From the NCBI GenBank assembly GCA_024236075.1, contig JACKLE010000005.1, positions 1 through 64,000 on the forward strand: a stretch of 64,000 nt of DNA. The letters are read 5' to 3'. Below are positions 45,339-54,204 of this stretch, one piece after another. The notes under the pieces are model-generated. The model worked only from the letters and a program-made list of their open reading frames with translations. It was not told the origin of the DNA and ran no database searches. Within the stretch, counting starts at the first letter, position 1. Each line of letters opens with the position of its first letter. Both the position numbers and the translations under genes were made by a program. The DNA is from Alphaproteobacteria bacterium (lineage in GTDB: Bacteria > Pseudomonadota > Alphaproteobacteria > JACAEB01).

Positions 45339-47918
45339 ATGACCGACGACAAGAGCACCGAAGACCGTTCCGTGGGCCCCGGCGGGCGCCGGCCCATGAC
45401 GCTCAAGCGTTCGGTCGACAAGGGCACCGTCCGGCAAAGCTTCAGCCATGGCCGTTCCAAATCGGTCGTGGTCGAGAAGAAGCGCAAGCGCGTCGTCGTT
45501 CCGGGCGCCGAGCCCGAAACGCGCGCGGCGCCCGAGACGAAGGCGGCGGCGGAGCCGGCGCCGGCCGAAAAGCCCACCGCCCCGCGCGAGGCCGCGCCCG
45601 ACCAGCGCGGCCGGGCCGGCGTCGTCCTGCGCACGCTCACCAAGGAAGAGCAGGAAAAGCGCGCGGCCGCGCTTTCCCAGCACAAGGTCTACGAGGAGAC
45701 CGAACGGCGAAACGCCGAGATCGAGGCGAAGCGCCGCGCCGAAGAGGATGCGCTCCGCAAGGCCGAGGAAGAGGAGGCCGCGAAGCGCCGCTCCGACGAG
45801 GAAGCGGCACGCGCCGCGACCGGCGAGGCGGCGGGGGAAGAGCCCGTCGCCGAGGCTCCGGCCGTCGCGACACGCGAGGGGGCCGCGCCGGAGAAGCGCG
45901 CCGAGCAGCCCGCCGCCCCGAGAAAGGCGGCGCTTGCCGACGAGGACGAGGCGGCGGATCGCAATCGGAAGGCGCGTCCCGACGCGAAGGCGCCCGCCCC
46001 GAAACGGGGCGAGCCGCGCCGGCGGACCGGCAAGCTCACCATCTCGAAGGTTCTCGACGAGGATGGCCAGGAGCGCACCCGCTCGCTCGCGAGCGTGCGC
46101 CGCGCGCGCGAGAAGGAACGGCGCCGGCAGATGGCGAATGCCGGCGAGGCCGCGCGGGTCGTGCGCGAAGTGGTCATTCCCGAGGCCATCACCGTTCAGG
46201 AGCTCGCAAGCCGCATGGCGACCCGCGCCGTCGACGTCATCAAGGTGCTCATGCGCCAGGGCGCGATGGCCAAGATCACCGACGTCATCGACGCCGACAC
46301 CGCCCAGCTCATCGCCGAGGAGTTCGGCCATTCGGTGAAGCGCGTCTCGGAGGCCGATGTCGAGGAAGGCATTTCCGGCGTCGACGACCAGGCCGAGGAT
46401 CTCGAGCCTCGCGCGCCGGTCGTCACCGTCATGGGCCACGTCGACCACGGCAAGACCTCGCTTCTCGACGCGCTGCGCGCGACCGACGTCGCGGCGGGCG
46501 AGGCGGGCGGCATCACGCAGCACATCGGCGCCTATCAGGTGCAGCTCGCCTCGGGCGCGCGGATCACCTTCCTCGACACGCCGGGCCACGCCGCCTTCAC
46601 GTCCATGCGCGCGCGCGGCGCGAAGGTCACCGACATCGTGGTGCTCGTCGTCGCCGCGGACGACGGGGTCATGCCCCAGACCGTCGAGGCCATCAACCAC
46701 GCGAAGGCGGCGGGCGTGCCGCTCATCGTCGCCATCAACAAGATCGACAAGCCCGGCGCCGACGCCAACCGCGTGCGTCAGGCCCTCTTGCAGCACGAGA
46801 TCGTGGTCGAGAGCCTGGGAGGCGACGTCCAGGACATCGAGGTCTCGGCGCTGCAGAAGCTCAATCTCGACGCGCTCACGGACGCAATTCTTCTGCAGGC
46901 GGAGATTCTGGAGCTCCAAGCCAATCCGAGCCGCCCGGCGGACGGCACCGTGATCGAGGCCAAGCTGGACAAGGGCCGCGGCCCGGTCGCGACCGTGCTC
47001 GTGCAGCGCGGCACGCTCAAGGTCGGCGACATTCTCGTCGCCGGTGCCGAATGGGGCCGCGTGCGCGCCCTCGTGAACGAGCGCGCCGAGCCCGTGGAAG
47101 AAGCGGGGCCCGCCGTTCCGGTCGAAATCCTCGGCCTCACGGGGACGCCGGATGCGGGCGATCTCTTCTCGGTCGTCGACAGCGAGGCCCGCGCTCGAGA
47201 CATCTCCGAATATCGCCAGCGCAAGCGGCGCGAAGCGCGCGTCGTGGGCACGGGTCGCGGCTCGCTCGAGCAGATGCTCGCCCAGCTGAAGGCCTCCAAC
47301 AAGAAGGAGTTCCCCATCGTCCTCAAGGCGGACGTGCAGGGCTCGGCCGAAGCCATCATCAACGCGCTGCAGGGGATCTCGACGGACGAGGTCGCTTGCC
47401 GGGCGATCCATATGGGCGTCGGCGGGATCACCGAGTCGGACGTCATCCTCGCCAAGGCCTCGGGCGCGCCGATCATCGCCTTCAACGTACGCGCGAACCG
47501 CCAGGCCCGGGACCTCGCCCAGGCGGACGGCGTCGAGATCCGCTATTACTCGGTCATCTACGACCTCATCGACGACATCAAGGCGGCGATGTCGGGGCTC
47601 CTCGAGCCCACCATTCGCGAGACCTTCCTCGGCTACGCCGAGATTCTCGAGGTCTTTGCGATCTCCAAGGTCGGCAAGGTGGCAGGCTGCCGCGTCACCG
47701 AAGGCGTGGTCCGCCGCGGCAACAAGGTGCGCCTGCTGCGCGACAACGTCGTCATCCACGAGGGCACGCTCGCCACGCTCAAGCGCTTCAAGGACGAGGT
47801 GCGCGAGGTGGTCGCCGGCCAGGAATGCGGCATGGCCTTCGAGAACTATCAGGACCTTCAGAAGGGCGACCAGATCGAGTGCTTCGAGGTCGAAAAGGTC
47901 GCGCGCACCCTCGCCTGA
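45339..47918 (+). CDS. infB: translation initiation factor IF-2
   Basis: An 859-residue GTPase that places initiator tRNA on the ribosome. The N-terminal 250 residues are low-complexity, charged, Ala/Glu/Arg-rich. The IF2_N domain (VQELASRMATRAVDVIKVLMRQG) precedes the G domain with GHVDHGKTS (366-374) and NKID, followed by domains II-IV. ATG at 45339. In relatives rbfA follows directly; here a lipid A deacylase-like gene lies in between. Confidence 0.97.
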   Translation: MTDDKSTEDRSVGPGGRRPMTLKRSVDKGTVRQSFSHGRSKSVVVEKKRKRVVVPGAEPETRAAPETKAAAEPAPAEKPTAPREAAPDQRGRAGVVLRTLTKEEQEKRAAALSQHKVYEETERRNAEIEAKRRAEEDALRKAEEEEAAKRRSDEEAARAATGEAAGEEPVAEAPAVATREGAAPEKRAEQPAAPRKAALADEDEAADRNRKARPDAKAPAPKRGEPRRRTGKLTISKVLDEDGQERTRSLASVRRAREKERRRQMANAGEAARVVREVVIPEAITVQELASRMATRAVDVIKVLMRQGAMAKITDVIDADTAQLIAEEFGHSVKRVSEADVEEGISGVDDQAEDLEPRAPVVTVMGHVDHGKTSLLDALRATDVAAGEAGGITQHIGAYQVQLASGARITFLDTPGHAAFTSMRARGAKVTDIVVLVVAADDGVMPQTVEAINHAKAAGVPLIVAINKIDKPGADANRVRQALLQHEIVVESLGGDVQDIEVSALQKLNLDALTDAILLQAEILELQANPSRPADGTVIEAKLDKGRGPVATVLVQRGTLKVGDILVAGAEWGRVRALVNERAEPVEEAGPAVPVEILGLTGTPDAGDLFSVVDSEARARDISEYRQRKRREARVVGTGRGSLEQMLAQLKASNKKEFPIVLKADVQGSAEAIINALQGISTDEVACRAIHMGVGGITESDVILAKASGAPIIAFNVRANRQARDLAQADGVEIRYYSVIYDLIDDIKAAMSGLLEPTIRETFLGYAEILEVFAISKVGKVAGCRVTEGVVRRGNKVRLLRDNVVIHEGTLATLKRFKDEVREVVAGQECGMAFENYQDLQKGDQIECFEVEKVARTLA

Positions 47919-48011
47919 CGCCCCGTCCCTGTGGCCTTTGCGCATCGCCGGGCCCGTTGTGCGGCGGCGAAGCATCGCCTATCCTGCGGCCCATTCGAGC
48001 GGGGAAAGGGC

Positions 48012-48575
48012 ATGCGTGTGAAACTCGCACTGAAAGTGGCCGCCTCGGTGGCGGTGGCTGGATTCCTGTCCGCGGCGCCCGCTTTTGCCGGCGGCGGGCT
48101 GGAGCTGCGCGGGGGCGTGCTCGCGCACGATGCGGGGCTGTTCTCGGGTCCGAAGGAAGACGGGATCGACATTAACGCCGAGCTGCTTTTTCCCTCGCCG
48201 GATTTTCTCGGCATCCTGGGCAGCCCGCGCCCGCATATCGGCGGCAACTATTCTGTCGACGGCATCTCGTTCGGCTATGCGGGTCTGGCCTGGGACTGGG
48301 ATTTTCTCGACCGCTTCTTCGTCACCGCCTCTTTCGGCGGCGCCATCCATGACGCGGACTACCTCACCGAGGACGATCTGCCGCCGGGCGTGAAGGAGAG
48401 CCAGGAGCGCCTCCTCGGCTGTCAGGTGCTCTTCCATCTTGCGCTCGGCGTCGGCTATCAGGTCACCGAGCGCGTCAACGTGCACCTCTATGCCGACCAC
48501 ATCTCCAACGCGACGCTCTGCGACAACAATGAAGGCCTGGAGAACGCGGGCGCGCGGGTAGGCATCAAGTTCTAG
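48012..48575 (+). CDS. PagL-like lipid A 3-O-deacylase (acyloxyacyl hydrolase family)
   Basis: A 187-residue outer-membrane protein with a cleavable signal (1-26, ending APAFA). The mature part has amphipathic beta-strands, and the C-terminus holds the PagL catalytic pattern: H163 and S165 in YADHISNAT, with E174 or E177 in DNNEGLENAG completing the triad, and a terminal aromatic Phe. PagL removes the 3-O acyl chain from lipid A. The position inside the infB-rbfA-truB series is unusual and implies coexpression or a private promoter in 47919-48011. Confidence 0.8.
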   Translation: MRVKLALKVAASVAVAGFLSAAPAFAGGGLELRGGVLAHDAGLFSGPKEDGIDINAELLFPSPDFLGILGSPRPHIGGNYSVDGISFGYAGLAWDWDFLDRFFVTASFGGAIHDADYLTEDDLPPGVKESQERLLGCQVLFHLALGVGYQVTERVNVHLYADHISNATLCDNNEGLENAGARVGIKF

Positions 48576-48741
48576 GCCGGATTTCCCGCTTCGGACCTTT
48601 CGCTCCTCCCGCCGGGCGGGCTATGTGATGCGCGGGCGCGCATTTTTGCGCGGCGCTCTTGGACCATCACGTTGCAGGAATGCGTGCCGCGCGGGCCGTG
48701 TGCCGCGCCGGCGAGCGAATTTTCGGAATCGAGGAATCGAG

Positions 48742-49170
48742 ATGGCCGGTGGCCATGGACGCAGACCGTCCCCCCGGGGGGCCGGGCCTTCGCAGCGCCA
48801 GCTCCGCGTGGGCGAACTCATCCGGGCGCTCCTCGCCGAGCTGCTCGCGCGGGGCGAGATCGTCGACGAGGCCGTGCAGGATCGCTCGATCACGGTGACC
48901 GAAGTGCGTGTCTCGCCCGACCTCAAGCACGCGACGGCCTTCGTCGCCCCGCTCGGCGGCGGCGATCCGCAGGGCGTGGTGGGCGGACTTACGCGCGCTC
49001 GGCGCTTCATTCGCGGCGAAATCGCCCATCGCCTCACGCTGCGCTACGCGCCGGACATCGAGTTCCGCGCCGATACGTCCTTCGACGAGGCGGCGCGCAT
49101 CGACCGCCTGCTGCGCTCCGATCCCGTGCGGCGCGACATCGAGGGTCCGGACACGGACGAGGAGGGCTGA
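48742..49170 (+). CDS. rbfA: 30S ribosome-binding factor RbfA
   Basis: A 142-residue KH-fold protein assisting late 30S maturation. Matches include RQLRVGELIRALLAELLARGEI, VSPDLKHATAFVAPLGG and LTLRYAPDIEFRADTSFDEAARIDRLL. An N-terminal Arg/Pro/Gly-rich extension precedes the fold. ATG at 48742 with GAGGAATCGAG upstream. truB follows after 3 bp. Confidence 0.95.
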   Translation: MAGGHGRRPSPRGAGPSQRQLRVGELIRALLAELLARGEIVDEAVQDRSITVTEVRVSPDLKHATAFVAPLGGGDPQGVVGGLTRARRFIRGEIAHRLTLRYAPDIEFRADTSFDEAARIDRLLRSDPVRRDIEGPDTDEEG

Positions 49171-49173
49171 GCC

Positions 49174-50241
49174 ATGGGTCGCAGAAAGCGCGGCACGCCC
49201 GTCCATGGCTGGCTCGTGCTCGACAAGCCCGAGGGCGTGACCTCGACCAGGGCCGTGAGCATGGCCCGCGCCGCGCTCAACGCGGAAAAGGCCGGGCATG
49301 CCGGCACGCTCGATCCGCTTGCGAGCGGCATCCTGCCCATCGCGTTCGGCGAGGCGACGAAGACCGTGCCCTGGCTGGTCGACGCCACCAAGGTCTATCG
49401 CTTCGTCGCGGCCTGGGGCGAGCAGCGCGCAACGGACGACCGGGAGGGCGAGGTCGTTGCGACCTCGGATGTCCGTCCGAGCGCTGAGGAGATCCGCGCC
49501 GCGCTGCCGCGGTTCGTGGGCTCCATCGAGCAGGTGCCCCCGGCCTATTCCGCGGTGAAGGTCGCGGGCGAGCGGGCCTACGATCTCGCGCGCGCCGGCG
49601 AGGAGGTGAGCCTCGCGCCCCGCGTCGTCGAAGTCCACGCCTTCGAGCTCGTCGAGGTGATGGGCCCCGACCGCGCCGCCTTCGAGATCGAATGCGGCAA
49701 GGGCACCTATGTCCGCAGCCTCGTGCGGGACCTCGCGCGCGCGCTCGGCACGGTCGGCCATGTCGCCGAGATTCGCCGCCTCAGCGTCGGGGCCTTTCGC
49801 GAGGCCGATGCGGTCCCCCTTTCCAATCTCGCCGAAATGGGGAATAGTGCGCGCGCGACGAGCCTCCTCAGGCCGCTCCAGACCGCGCTGGACGACATCC
49901 CGGCGTTGGCCATGGGGCAACAGGAAGCGACCCGGCTCCGGCGCGGACAGGGAGTGATCCTTCGCCCCGCCTATGCCGCCCAGCTCGAGGAGGGGGCCCG
50001 CGCGCGTACGGGCGCGAAACATGCCGGGACCGGGGGCCTCTCCGCTGTGGAGGAGCTGCTCGGCGAGGACGACGCGGCGCCGACGATCCTGTGCTCTCAC
50101 ATCTTGTGCACTCACAAGGGTCAAGCGGTGGCGATCTGCCGTCTCGATGGGCGTGAGCTTCAGCCGGTGCGTGTGTTCAATCTCCCTTGGACAGGAGACG
50201 CCGATGTCGATTACCCCGACCCGCAAGCGGGAGCTGATTGA
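49174..50241 (+). CDS. truB: tRNA pseudouridine(55) synthase TruB
   Basis: A 355-residue enzyme making pseudouridine 55 in the T-loop. The catalytic Asp is D47 in HAGTLDPLASGILP. The core is complete and the C-terminal domain closes with GQAVAICRLDGRELQPVRVFN; about 18 further residues are encoded only because the frame runs on through the rpsO start, overlapping it by 38 bp. A CTTGTG-CACT-CACAAG hairpin (50103-50118) lies in the 3' coding part. Confidence 0.95.
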   Translation: MGRRKRGTPVHGWLVLDKPEGVTSTRAVSMARAALNAEKAGHAGTLDPLASGILPIAFGEATKTVPWLVDATKVYRFVAAWGEQRATDDREGEVVATSDVRPSAEEIRAALPRFVGSIEQVPPAYSAVKVAGERAYDLARAGEEVSLAPRVVEVHAFELVEVMGPDRAAFEIECGKGTYVRSLVRDLARALGTVGHVAEIRRLSVGAFREADAVPLSNLAEMGNSARATSLLRPLQTALDDIPALAMGQQEATRLRRGQGVILRPAYAAQLEEGARARTGAKHAGTGGLSAVEELLGEDDAAPTILCSHILCTHKGQAVAICRLDGRELQPVRVFNLPWTGDADVDYPDPQAGAD

Positions 50242-50473
50242 GGAATTCGCGAAGGCTCAATCCGACACGGGCTCGCCGGAGGTCCAGGTCGCAATCCTCA
50301 GCGAGCGGATTTCCAATCTGACCGAGCATTTCAAGAGCCACAACAAGGACAACCACTCCCGCCGGGGGCTGATCAAGCTCGTCTCCCAGCGGCGCCAGCT
50401 CCTCGACTATCTGCGGCGGAAGGACCGCCCGCGCTACGAGGCGCTGATCCAGCGGCTGGGCCTGCGTCGCTAG
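50204..50473 (+). CDS. rpsO: 30S ribosomal protein S15
   Basis: An 89-residue S15 with the complete family sequence (SDTGSPEVQVAILSERISNLTEHFKSHNKDNHSRRGLIKLVSQRRQLLDYLR). It binds 16S rRNA helix 22 and in enterobacteria controls its own translation through a leader structure. The ATG lies 38 bp inside truB in another frame, preceded by AGGAGA, so its translation region is embedded in truB. Confidence 0.97.
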   Translation: MSITPTRKRELIEEFAKAQSDTGSPEVQVAILSERISNLTEHFKSHNKDNHSRRGLIKLVSQRRQLLDYLRRKDRPRYEALIQRLGLRR

Positions 50474-50490
50474 GCGCCCCACCACTTCAC

Positions 50491-50513
50491 GGGCGGGCGA
50501 TCCGCGCCCGCCC
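50491..50513 (+). other. rpsO-pnp intergenic RNA hairpin
   Basis: Perfect 9-bp arms GGGCGGGCG (50491-50499) and CGCCCGCCC (50505-50513) with a 5-nt loop, no T-run after. The rpsO-pnp gap of E. coli carries a hairpin cut by RNase III that starts pnp autoregulation; this element sits in the same place, so a processing or 3'-stabilising role is likely. Confidence 0.5.
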
Positions 50514-50583
50514 CGCAACGCCGTCGCCGAGCCGCATAGGGATGCGGTCTCAAGGGCGTGACGGCCCATAGAGGTTTCAACCG

Positions 50584-52722
50584 ATGTTCGATATCCACCG
50601 CAAGACGATCACCTGGGGCGGCCGGCCGTTGACGCTCGAGACCGGCCGCATCGCGCGCCAGGCCGGCGGCGCCGTGCTCGCCACCTACGGCGAGACCATG
50701 GTGCTCGCGACGGCCGTCGCCGAGCGCTCGCCGAAGCCCGGCGTAGATTTCCTGCCGCTCACCGTCCACTATCAGGAGAAGACCTATGCCGCCGGAAAGA
50801 TTCCCGGCGGCTTTTTTCGTCGTGAGGGGCGCCCGACCGAGCGCGAGACTCTCGTCTCCCGCCTTATCGACCGCCCCATCCGCCCGCTCTTCATGCCGGG
50901 CTTCACGCACGACACGCAGATCATCGCCACGGTCCTGAGCCACGACCTTGAGAACGATCCCGACATCGTCGCCATGATCGCGTCCTCCGCGGCGCTGACG
51001 CTTTCGGGCGTGCCGTTCCTGGGGCCCATCGGCGCGGCGCGCGTCGGCTATATCAACGGCGAATACGTTCTCAATCCGCAGCTCGACGAGAACGCCGAGT
51101 CCCGGCTCGACCTCGTCGTCGCCGGCACGGCGGACGCGGTGCTCATGGTCGAATCGGAAGCCAAGGAGCTTTCGGAGGACGTGATGCTCGGTGCCGTGAT
51201 GTTCGGCCATCGCGAGCTGCAGCACGTCATCGGCGCGATCATCGACCTCGCCATGGAAGCGGCGAAGGAGCCCTGGAGCTTCGAGCCCGACAATCTCGAG
51301 CCGGCGAAGGCGAAGGTCGCGGGCGTGGTCGAGGGCGATCTGCGCGGCGCCTACGCCATCGTCCAGAAGCAGGCGCGGCAGGACGCCGTCGCCGCCGCCA
51401 AGTCGCGCGCGAAGGAAGCGCTCGGCGGGGAGGGCGAGGGCAAGCTCGAGCCGCAAAAGCTGGACAAGGCCTTCAAGGAGCTCGAGAAGGACATCGTGCG
51501 CGGCGCGATCCTCGACAGCCACAAGCGCATCGACGGACGCGGGCTCGCCGACGTTCGCCAGATCGACTGCCAGGTCGCGGTCCTGCCGCGCGCCCACGGC
51601 GCCGCGCTCTTCACACGCGGCGAGACGCAGGCCCTGGTCGTCACGACCCTCGGCACGGGCGAGGACGAGCAGTTCGTCGACGCGCTCGAAGGGACGTACA
51701 AGGAGACTTTCCTCCTTCACTACAACTTCCCCCCGTATTCGGTCGGGGAGACGGGACGCATGGGCGGGGTCGGGCGGCGCGAGGTCGGCCACGGAAAGCT
51801 CGCCTGGCGGGCCGTCCGGGCAGTTCTTCCGCCCAAGGAGGAGTTCCCTTACACGATCCGCATCGTCTCGGAAATAACGGAGTCGAACGGCTCCTCCTCC
51901 ATGGCGACGGTGTGCGGCGCCTCGCTCTCGCTCATGGACGCGGGCGTGCCGCTGCGCCAGCCGGTCGCGGGCATCGCCATGGGGCTCATCAAGGAGGGCG
52001 AGCGCTTCGCCGTCCTGTCCGACATTCTCGGCGATGAGGACCATCTCGGCGACATGGACTTCAAGGTCGCCGGCACGCGCGAGGGCGTCACCTCGCTCCA
52101 GATGGACATCAAGATCACCGGCATCACCGAGGAGATCATGCGCGTCGCGCTCGACCAGGCGAAGGGCGGACGGCTGCACATCCTCGGCGAGATGGCGAAG
52201 GCCCTTTCCGCCTCGCGCGCGAGCCTGGGCGCCCATGCGCCGCGCATCGAGGTGATCACCATCCCCGTCGACAAGATTCGCGAAGTGATCGGCTCGGGCG
52301 GCAAAGTCGTGCGCGAGATCGTCGAGCAAACCGGCGCCAAGATCGACATCAACGACGACGGCACGATCAAGATCGCGAGCCCGGACCAATCCTCGATCGA
52401 CGCGGCCATGCGCTGGATCAAGGGCATCGTAGCCGAGCCCGAGGTCGGCGAGATCTATGACGGCAAGGTCGTGAAGGTGGTGGACTTCGGCGCCTTCGTG
52501 AACTTTTTTGGCAGCCGGGACGGCCTCGTGCACATTTCCCATCTCGCCCGCGAGCGGGTGACGAAGGTCACCGACGTCGTCAAGGAAGGCGACATGGTGA
52601 AGGTGAAGCTCCTGGGCTTCGACGAGCGCGGCAAGGTGCGCCTGTCGATGAAGGTCGTCGACCAGAAGACCGGCGAGGACCTCTCGAAGAAGGATTCTCC
52701 GGCCGAGGAAGCGGCGGGTTGA
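50584..52722 (+). CDS. pnp: polyribonucleotide nucleotidyltransferase (PNPase)
   Basis: A 712-residue 3'-5' phosphorolytic exoribonuclease. Two RNase PH domains flank an alpha-helical domain; signatures include PLTVHYQEKTYAAGKIPGGFFRREGRP and HYNFPPYSVGETGRMGGVGRREVGHG. The KH domain (about 558-617, VIGSGGKVVREIVEQTGAKIDI) and S1 domain (about 625-692) are C-terminal. Cold-shock and RNA-quality roles are known. A hairpin terminator-like structure follows at 52758-52795. Confidence 0.97.
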   Translation: MFDIHRKTITWGGRPLTLETGRIARQAGGAVLATYGETMVLATAVAERSPKPGVDFLPLTVHYQEKTYAAGKIPGGFFRREGRPTERETLVSRLIDRPIRPLFMPGFTHDTQIIATVLSHDLENDPDIVAMIASSAALTLSGVPFLGPIGAARVGYINGEYVLNPQLDENAESRLDLVVAGTADAVLMVESEAKELSEDVMLGAVMFGHRELQHVIGAIIDLAMEAAKEPWSFEPDNLEPAKAKVAGVVEGDLRGAYAIVQKQARQDAVAAAKSRAKEALGGEGEGKLEPQKLDKAFKELEKDIVRGAILDSHKRIDGRGLADVRQIDCQVAVLPRAHGAALFTRGETQALVVTTLGTGEDEQFVDALEGTYKETFLLHYNFPPYSVGETGRMGGVGRREVGHGKLAWRAVRAVLPPKEEFPYTIRIVSEITESNGSSSMATVCGASLSLMDAGVPLRQPVAGIAMGLIKEGERFAVLSDILGDEDHLGDMDFKVAGTREGVTSLQMDIKITGITEEIMRVALDQAKGGRLHILGEMAKALSASRASLGAHAPRIEVITIPVDKIREVIGSGGKVVREIVEQTGAKIDINDDGTIKIASPDQSSIDAAMRWIKGIVAEPEVGEIYDGKVVKVVDFGAFVNFFGSRDGLVHISHLARERVTKVTDVVKEGDMVKVKLLGFDERGKVRLSMKVVDQKTGEDLSKKDSPAEEAAG

Positions 52723-52757
52723 TCGGGTAACACCTCACGAAGCAAAGACCTAAGGCT

Positions 52758-52795
52758 GCCGTCCCGCGGCTCGACTGCGGGACGGCGGACGATTT
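52758..52795 (+). terminator. transcription terminator after pnp
   Basis: Perfect 10-bp arms GCCGTCCCGC (52758-52767) and GCGGGACGGC (52777-52786), 9-nt loop, followed after a few bases by GATTTTCC. The T-run is short and offset, but the strong stem at the end of the superoperon makes a terminator the best reading. Confidence 0.65.
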
Positions 52796-52824
52796 TCCGG
52801 CACCGCGCCTCGTCGGATCGTTCG

Positions 52825-53190
52825 TCACTCCGCCTCGTGACAGACGGCCTCGAGATTGTTGCCGTCCGGGTCGAGGACGAACGCGCCGTAATAGTCGGGA
52901 TGATAGTGGGCGCGAATGCCCGGCGGCCCGTTGTCGCGTCCTCCCGCCTCGATCGCCGCGGCGTAGAAGGCGTCGACCGTTTTGCGGTCCTTGGCCCGGA
53001 TCGCGATGTGGATGGGCGGCGCGGTCTTCTCGCCCGCACTGAACCAGAGATCCGGTTTGCCGCGCGCGCCGAAGCCGGCAGCCATGCCGAATTCCATGAC
53101 GAGGACGTAGTCGAGAGGCGCGAGCGCGGCCGCGTAGAACGTCTTGGCGCGCGGATAGTCCGAGACGGTGAAGCCCAGATGGTCGATCAT
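52825..53190 (-). CDS. VOC family protein (glyoxalase/bleomycin resistance fold)
   Basis: A 121-residue single-domain VOC protein. It starts MIDHLGFTVSDYPRAKTFYAAALAPL (metal-ligand His4) and ends YYGAFVLDPDGNNLEAVCHEAE (Glu ligand), a beta-alpha-beta-beta-beta repeat pair. It lacks clues to substrate; relatives include glyoxalase I-like, dioxygenase and antibiotic-binding proteins. ATG at 53188-53190. It is inserted between pnp and fabI, which often neighbour each other in Hyphomicrobiales. Confidence 0.88.
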   Translation of the reverse strand: MIDHLGFTVSDYPRAKTFYAAALAPLDYVLVMEFGMAAGFGARGKPDLWFSAGEKTAPPIHIAIRAKDRKTVDAFYAAAIEAGGRDNGPPGIRAHYHPDYYGAFVLDPDGNNLEAVCHEAE

Positions 53191-53324
53191 GGACAGGTCT
53201 CCCGGAACGGGTGGGACGAGACGGCGCCGGCCATCATAGCCGTTACGGCCGGCCGGGCGCCGCTCGCGCACCGGCTGGTAGCCGGAACGAAAACTCCCGG
53301 ACGCGCATCCGGCTCCGACGGGCC

Positions 53325-54191
53325 TCAGGCTTCCGCGTCACCGTTCGTGCCGTTGAGGCCCTTGAGGTCGCGGGCGAACGGCATGCCGACGATCGAGAAG
53401 CCGCAGTCGACGTAGTGGATCTCACCGGTGACGGCCGAGGAGAGGTCGCTCAGGAGATAGAGTGCGGCGCCGCCGACCTCGTCGAGCTCGGGGCTGCGCT
53501 TGAGGGCCGAATGGTCGCGGTTCCATTTGAAGACGAGGCGCGCATCGGCGATGGCTGAGCCCGCGAGGGTTCTCATGGGCCCCGCGGAGATCGCGTTGAC
53601 GCGAATGCCGTCGCGTCCGAGATCGGAGGCGAGATAGCGCACGCTCGCCTCGAGCGCGGCCTTGGCGACGCCCATGACGTTGTAGTTGGGCATGACCCGC
53701 GTCGCGCCGAGATAGGAGAGCGTGATGAGGCTGCCGCCCCGCTCGCGCATCAGGGGGCGCGCGCGGCGCGCGAGATCGGTGAACGAGAAGCAGGAGATTT
53801 CCATCGTCTTGAGGAAATTCTCCCGCGTCGTGTCGACATAGTCGCCCTTGAGCTCGGACTTGTCGGAATAGGCGATGGCGTGGACGAGAAAGTCCATTCC
53901 GCCCCAATCCTCCGCGAGCGTCGCGAAGACGCGGTCGAGGCTCTTGCCGTCCGTCACGTCGCAAGGGAGGAAATGGCGCGCTCCGACGCTGTCGGCCAGG
54001 GGCTTCACGCGCCGGCCGAAGGCCTCGCCCTGATAGGTGAAGGCGAGCTCGGCACCCTGCGCGGCCGCGAGGCGCGCAATGCCCCACGCGATCGAGTGGT
54101 CGTTCGCAACCCCCATGACGAGGCCCTTGCGGCCCTGGAGCAAATTGCCCGTCATCTGCCCCGTCATGCCCCGCCTTTCGATCGTCCCCAT
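53325..54191 (-). CDS. fabI: enoyl-[acyl-carrier-protein] reductase FabI
   Basis: A 288-residue short-chain dehydrogenase-type enoyl-ACP reductase (NADH), the last step of each fatty acid elongation round. The nucleotide site GLVMGVANDHSIAWGIA and catalytic Tyr160/Tyr170-x6-Lys177 (SYLGATRVMPNYNVMGVAK) are intact, the triclosan-sensitive type. ATG at 54189-54191 is used, with GGGGAAG just upstream; alternatives MTGQMTG lie 24 and 36 bp on. It is 13 bp downstream of fabB in the fabA-fabB-fabI operon. Confidence 0.95.
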   Translation of the reverse strand: MGTIERRGMTGQMTGNLLQGRKGLVMGVANDHSIAWGIARLAAAQGAELAFTYQGEAFGRRVKPLADSVGARHFLPCDVTDGKSLDRVFATLAEDWGGMDFLVHAIAYSDKSELKGDYVDTTRENFLKTMEISCFSFTDLARRARPLMRERGGSLITLSYLGATRVMPNYNVMGVAKAALEASVRYLASDLGRDGIRVNAISAGPMRTLAGSAIADARLVFKWNRDHSALKRSPELDEVGGAALYLLSDLSSAVTGEIHYVDCGFSIVGMPFARDLKGLNGTNGDAEA

Positions 54192-54204
54192 GGCTTCCCC
54201 GTCC

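Noticed and set aside
44334..47975. Very long open frame antisense to nusA, ylxR and infB
   Set aside because: It lies opposite well-identified genes and its translation is low-complexity Arg/Ala/Glu/Leu sequence; long antisense frames are expected at this GC content.
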